From an uncultured Lachnospiraceae bacterium (GTDB lineage: Bacteria > Bacillota > Clostridia > Lachnospirales > Lachnospiraceae): a stretch of DNA of 27,021 bases. The translations under genes were made by a program, and so were the position numbers. The stretch covers positions 1 through 27,021 of the forward strand of contig URCR01000039.1 in assembly GCA_900546325.1 (NCBI GenBank), written 5' to 3'. Below, in pieces: positions 24,651 to 27,021 of this stretch. The notes beneath the pieces were generated by a model that saw nothing but the letters and a program-made list of their open reading frames with translations, had not been told where the DNA came from and did not search any database. Positions within the stretch are counted from its first letter, which is position 1. The number at the start of each line of letters is the position of its first letter.

Positions 24651-25304
24651 ATGACGTATGATGAGTGCTTTGAATACATTGTGAAAAATATTCATACTGT
24701 TATACTTTCTACGGTAAATGAGAAAGGTTATCCTATAACCTGTGCAATAGATATTATGGATTTTGACAAACAAGGTTTATATTTTCTGACTGCAAAAGGA
24801 AAAAGTCTTTATACACGCTTAAAAGGAAATGAACATATTGCATTTACAGCCGTGAAAGGAAACAGCACTCTTTCCAGTATTGCTATTTCTATTCAAGGGA
24901 ACGTCAAAGAAATTGGAAATGATAAACTGTCGGATTTGTTTTTAAAGAATCGTTATATGAATGAAATATATCCGACAAAGCAATCTAGAGAAACCCTTAC
25001 GGTATTTCAGATTTATGCAGGCAATGGAGAATGGTTTGACTTGTCAAAGAAACCGATTGAACGTTTTGGCTTTTCGTTCGGACAGATACAAGAAAAGAGG
25101 CAGGGATACTTTGTTACTGACAAATGTATTCACTGTAAATTATGTTATTCTAAATGTCCTCAAAAATGTATTGATTATTCGACAACACCCGTTGTTATAC
25201 AGCAGAATCATTGTCTGCATTGTGGAAATTGTTATACAATTTGTCCTGTAAGAGCGATTGAGAAGGAGGGATACGCACATGACGCAGGAAGAAAGATTGA
25301 ATGA
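24651..25304 (+). CDS. Split-barrel flavoprotein fused to 2x[4Fe-4S] ferredoxin domain
   Basis: The 217-aa protein has an N-terminal PNPOx-like barrel (about 1-135; TVILSTVNEKGYPITCAID) and a C-terminal bacterial ferredoxin domain. Its two clusters have ligands Cys159, 162, 165, 169 and Cys188, 191, 194, 198 (CxxCxxCxxxCP twice). It looks like an electron-transfer unit joining flavin to iron-sulfur centres. GGAAAGGAG precedes the ATG at 24651; the upstream in-frame TTG at 24645 is less likely. The gene overlaps the macrodomain gene by 26 nt, so translation is coupled. Partner and substrate are unknown. Confidence 0.88.
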   Translation: MTYDECFEYIVKNIHTVILSTVNEKGYPITCAIDIMDFDKQGLYFLTAKGKSLYTRLKGNEHIAFTAVKGNSTLSSIAISIQGNVKEIGNDKLSDLFLKNRYMNEIYPTKQSRETLTVFQIYAGNGEWFDLSKKPIERFGFSFGQIQEKRQGYFVTDKCIHCKLCYSKCPQKCIDYSTTPVVIQQNHCLHCGNCYTICPVRAIEKEGYAHDAGRKIE

Positions 25305-26052
25305 TCTAATCTGTTATTTGTTAAAGGAAGATAGGCAATATAGAGACTTTCCCATTCCAAATAGGGAATCAGAGAAAAAAAGACTATTGCGTTCATTAAT
25401 GAATCTCCGGCCGCCAAAAAAGATTTCACAGAAATTTTTAGAGATACAGGACTTGTATTTACAGGAAGAACTTCAAAATCAAAGCATTACATCATTAAAA
25501 GATCTGACTTGTAAAAAAGCACAGATATATCTGTGGAAAGGTGATATTACAAAACTGAAAGTAGACGCTATTGTAAACGCTGGAAATAGTGCCTTGCTAG
25601 GCTGTTTTGTTCCATGTCATGGCTGTATTGACAATGCGATCCATTCTTATGCAGGTGTTCAGTTACGGTTAGAATGTCAGCGTATTATGGAAAAACAAGG
25701 AACACCAGAACCACCCGGAAAAGCAAAAATTACAAACGGTTATAATTTACCTGCAAAGTATGTACTACATACAGTTGGACCGATTGTTCAAGGGCGATTA
25801 ACGGAAAAGGATTGTGAATTGCTGGTGTCCTGCTATCGTTCCTGTCTAGAGCTGGCTGACTCACACCAATTAAAGTCGATAGCCTTTTGCTGCATATCGA
25901 CAGGCGAATTTCATTTTCCAAATGAGATTGCAGGAAAAATCGCCGTTGATACAGTAGAACGGTATTTAAAAGAAACAAACTCAGAAATCGAGGTGGTATT
26001 CAATGTTTTCAAAGAAGCGGATTATCAAATCTACAAGCGATTATTGGAATAA
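25279..26052 (+). CDS. Zinc-type macrodomain, protein ADP-ribose hydrolase
   Basis: The 257-aa protein has an N-terminal helical extension (about 1-75) and a macrodomain (about 80-257) with DAIVNAGNSALLG, the metal-binding loop FVPCHGCIDNAIH, VLHTVGP and CCISTGEFHFP. The Cys/His/Cys loop marks the zinc-macro group that is genetically paired with class M sirtuins and removes ADP-ribose from their target. AAGGAGGG precedes the ATG at 25279, which lies inside the end of the ferredoxin-fusion gene. Its own end overlaps the sirtuin gene by 50 nt. The in-frame TTG at 25258 is rejected as a start because the Shine-Dalgarno lies within it. Confidence 0.93.
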   Translation: MTQEERLNDLICYLLKEDRQYRDFPIPNRESEKKRLLRSLMNLRPPKKISQKFLEIQDLYLQEELQNQSITSLKDLTCKKAQIYLWKGDITKLKVDAIVNAGNSALLGCFVPCHGCIDNAIHSYAGVQLRLECQRIMEKQGTPEPPGKAKITNGYNLPAKYVLHTVGPIVQGRLTEKDCELLVSCYRSCLELADSHQLKSIAFCCISTGEFHFPNEIAGKIAVDTVERYLKETNSEIEVVFNVFKEADYQIYKRLLE

Positions 26053-26878
26053 TATCAAAAATTTAAAGAAAGCAATCGAAAATACCGATGCAATTCTTAT
26101 CGGCGCAGGAGCAGGCCTATCTACTTCTGCCGGCTTAGAATACAGCGGAAAGAGGTTCTTTGATAATTTTTCCGATTTTGCAGACAAATATGGATTGCAG
26201 GATATGTATTCCGCAGGATTTTATCCTTTTGAAACATTGGAAGAATACTGGGCATATTGGAGCAGGCATATTATGTTAAATCGGTATCAACCAGATATTG
26301 GAAATCCCTATACAGATTTATTGTCTTTCGTAGAAGACAAAGATTATTTCATTCTTACAACGAATGTGGATCATTGTTTTCAGAAAGCAGGCTTTGATAA
26401 ACACCGTTTGTTTTATACACAGGGCGATTATGGACTTTGGCAATGCTCCAAAGCCTGTCATAAAGAAACCTATGATAATGAAAAACAAGTTAAGGAAATG
26501 GTCGTTCAGCAAAAGAATATGAAGATACCAACTGCTTTAGTTCCCTATTGTTCACATTGCGGAGCACCTATGACAATGAATTTACGCATTGACGGAACAT
26601 TTGTGCAAGATACAGGATGGTATCTTGCGTCAAACAGATACAGTGATTTTTTGAAACGGCATGAAAATTTAAAAGTCCTATACTTAGAATTGGGCGTAGG
26701 CGGTAACACACCTGCCATTATTAAATATCCATTTTGGAATATGACATCAAAAAGCAAAAATGCTGTTTATGCCTGTATTAATTATCAGGAAGCATTTTGT
26801 CCGCCGCAAATAGAAAAGCAGTCTATTTGTATTCAAGCAGATATCAGGAAAGTCATTCATGATTTATTACAAAAATGA
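26003..26878 (+). CDS. Class M sirtuin (SirTM), protein ADP-ribosyltransferase
   Basis: The 291-aa protein has a sirtuin Rossmann core with NAD loop GAGAGLSTSAG (34-44), TTNVDH (119-124, in place of the usual TQNID) and a structural zinc site from Cys148, Cys152, Cys183 and Cys186. At the catalytic HG position the sequence reads YTQGDYG, so Gln140 replaces the deacetylase His, as expected for class M enzymes, which transfer ADP-ribose rather than deacylate. AGGTGG is 6 nt before the ATG at 26003. It is the last gene of the cassette, followed by a terminator at 26908. The usual target GcvH-L and ligase LplA2 are absent here. Confidence 0.93.
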   Translation: MFSKKRIIKSTSDYWNNIKNLKKAIENTDAILIGAGAGLSTSAGLEYSGKRFFDNFSDFADKYGLQDMYSAGFYPFETLEEYWAYWSRHIMLNRYQPDIGNPYTDLLSFVEDKDYFILTTNVDHCFQKAGFDKHRLFYTQGDYGLWQCSKACHKETYDNEKQVKEMVVQQKNMKIPTALVPYCSHCGAPMTMNLRIDGTFVQDTGWYLASNRYSDFLKRHENLKVLYLELGVGGNTPAIIKYPFWNMTSKSKNAVYACINYQEAFCPPQIEKQSICIQADIRKVIHDLLQK

Positions 26879-26907
26879 TTAACGATTATGAATAAAGTCA
26901 AATGCAC

Positions 26908-26953
26908 AAAAAAAGTGGAAGAAACCCAACGAAAAGCTTCTTCCACTTTTTTT
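26908..26953. terminator. Bidirectional intrinsic terminator
   Basis: AAAAGTGGAAGAA (26911-26923) pairs perfectly with TTCTTCCACTTTT (26938-26950), with A-runs before and T-runs after. It ends the sirtuin operon on the plus strand and the tRNA-Leu transcript on the minus strand. Confidence 0.9.
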
Positions 26954-26959
26954 CAATAA

Positions 26960-27021
26960 TGCCGCAGACCGGAATCGAACCGGTACGGGAGTATAAGTCC
27001 CGCAGGATTTTAAGTCCTGTG
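26960..27021 (-). tRNA. tRNA-Leu (UAA), 5' part cut by window edge
   Basis: On the minus strand an anticodon stem CAGGA/TCCTG holds the loop CTTAAAA with anticodon TAA (27012-27010). A long variable arm GCGGGACTTATACTCCCG marks a class II tRNA, and the T-arm CGGTTCGATTCCG and 3' strand CTGCGGC plus discriminator A (26960) follow. CCA is not encoded. The 5' acceptor strand and D-arm lie beyond the window. Confidence 0.93.

Overview
The window looks like a chromosomal segment of a gut-type Firmicute, most likely a Lachnospiraceae member. The signs are strong AGGAGG-type ribosome binding sites, moderate GC with AT-rich spacers, LplB/YtcP-type sugar permeases, DUF624 (YesL) and many AraC regulators and glycosidases. 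I cannot name the species. The window is cut at both ends inside minus-strand tRNA genes: tRNA-Phe(GAA) at the left and tRNA-Leu(UAA) at the right.

Region 1 (about 330-11,900) is an alpha-galactoside-type utilisation locus. A seven-gene minus-strand operon runs from 11752 down to 1333: GH36 alpha-galactosidase, sugar-binding lipoprotein, two ABC permeases, a six-hairpin glycosidase, a second clan GH-D (GH36-like) enzyme and an M24B aminopeptidase P-like protein. No ATPase is encoded, so a shared one elsewhere is implied. An AraC regulator (333-1211) converges on the operon end.

Region 2 (about 12,100-14,800) holds an intact IS3-family element, 12110-13450, with TGGT...ACCA ends and a 3-bp AAT duplication. 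Removing it rebuilds a good intrinsic terminator for the neighbouring 172-aa membrane protein gene, so the IS appears to have landed in the terminator loop. A divergent DUF624/YesL-like gene follows.

Region 3 (about 14,850-23,470) is a second glycoside locus: a minus-strand operon of GH3, type-B carboxylesterase and GH3, with two related AraC regulators on the plus strand and an unrecognised 59-aa ORF between them on the minus strand.

Region 4 (about 23,470-26,880) is the most interesting part. It is a compact, visibly more AT-rich plus-strand cassette: Rrf2 regulator, FMN split-barrel protein, split-barrel plus 2x[4Fe-4S] fusion, zinc-type macrodomain, and class M sirtuin (SirTM). Two near-ideal promoters have almost identical palindromes (TTGTAAT-N7-ATTACAA) covering the -35 box, one before the Rrf2 gene and one before the effector genes. 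This reads as a redox-controlled, reversible protein ADP-ribosylation module. Unlike the described staphylococcal and streptococcal SirTM operons, it has no lipoate ligase or GcvH-like target here; flavin and ferredoxin-type proteins take their place.
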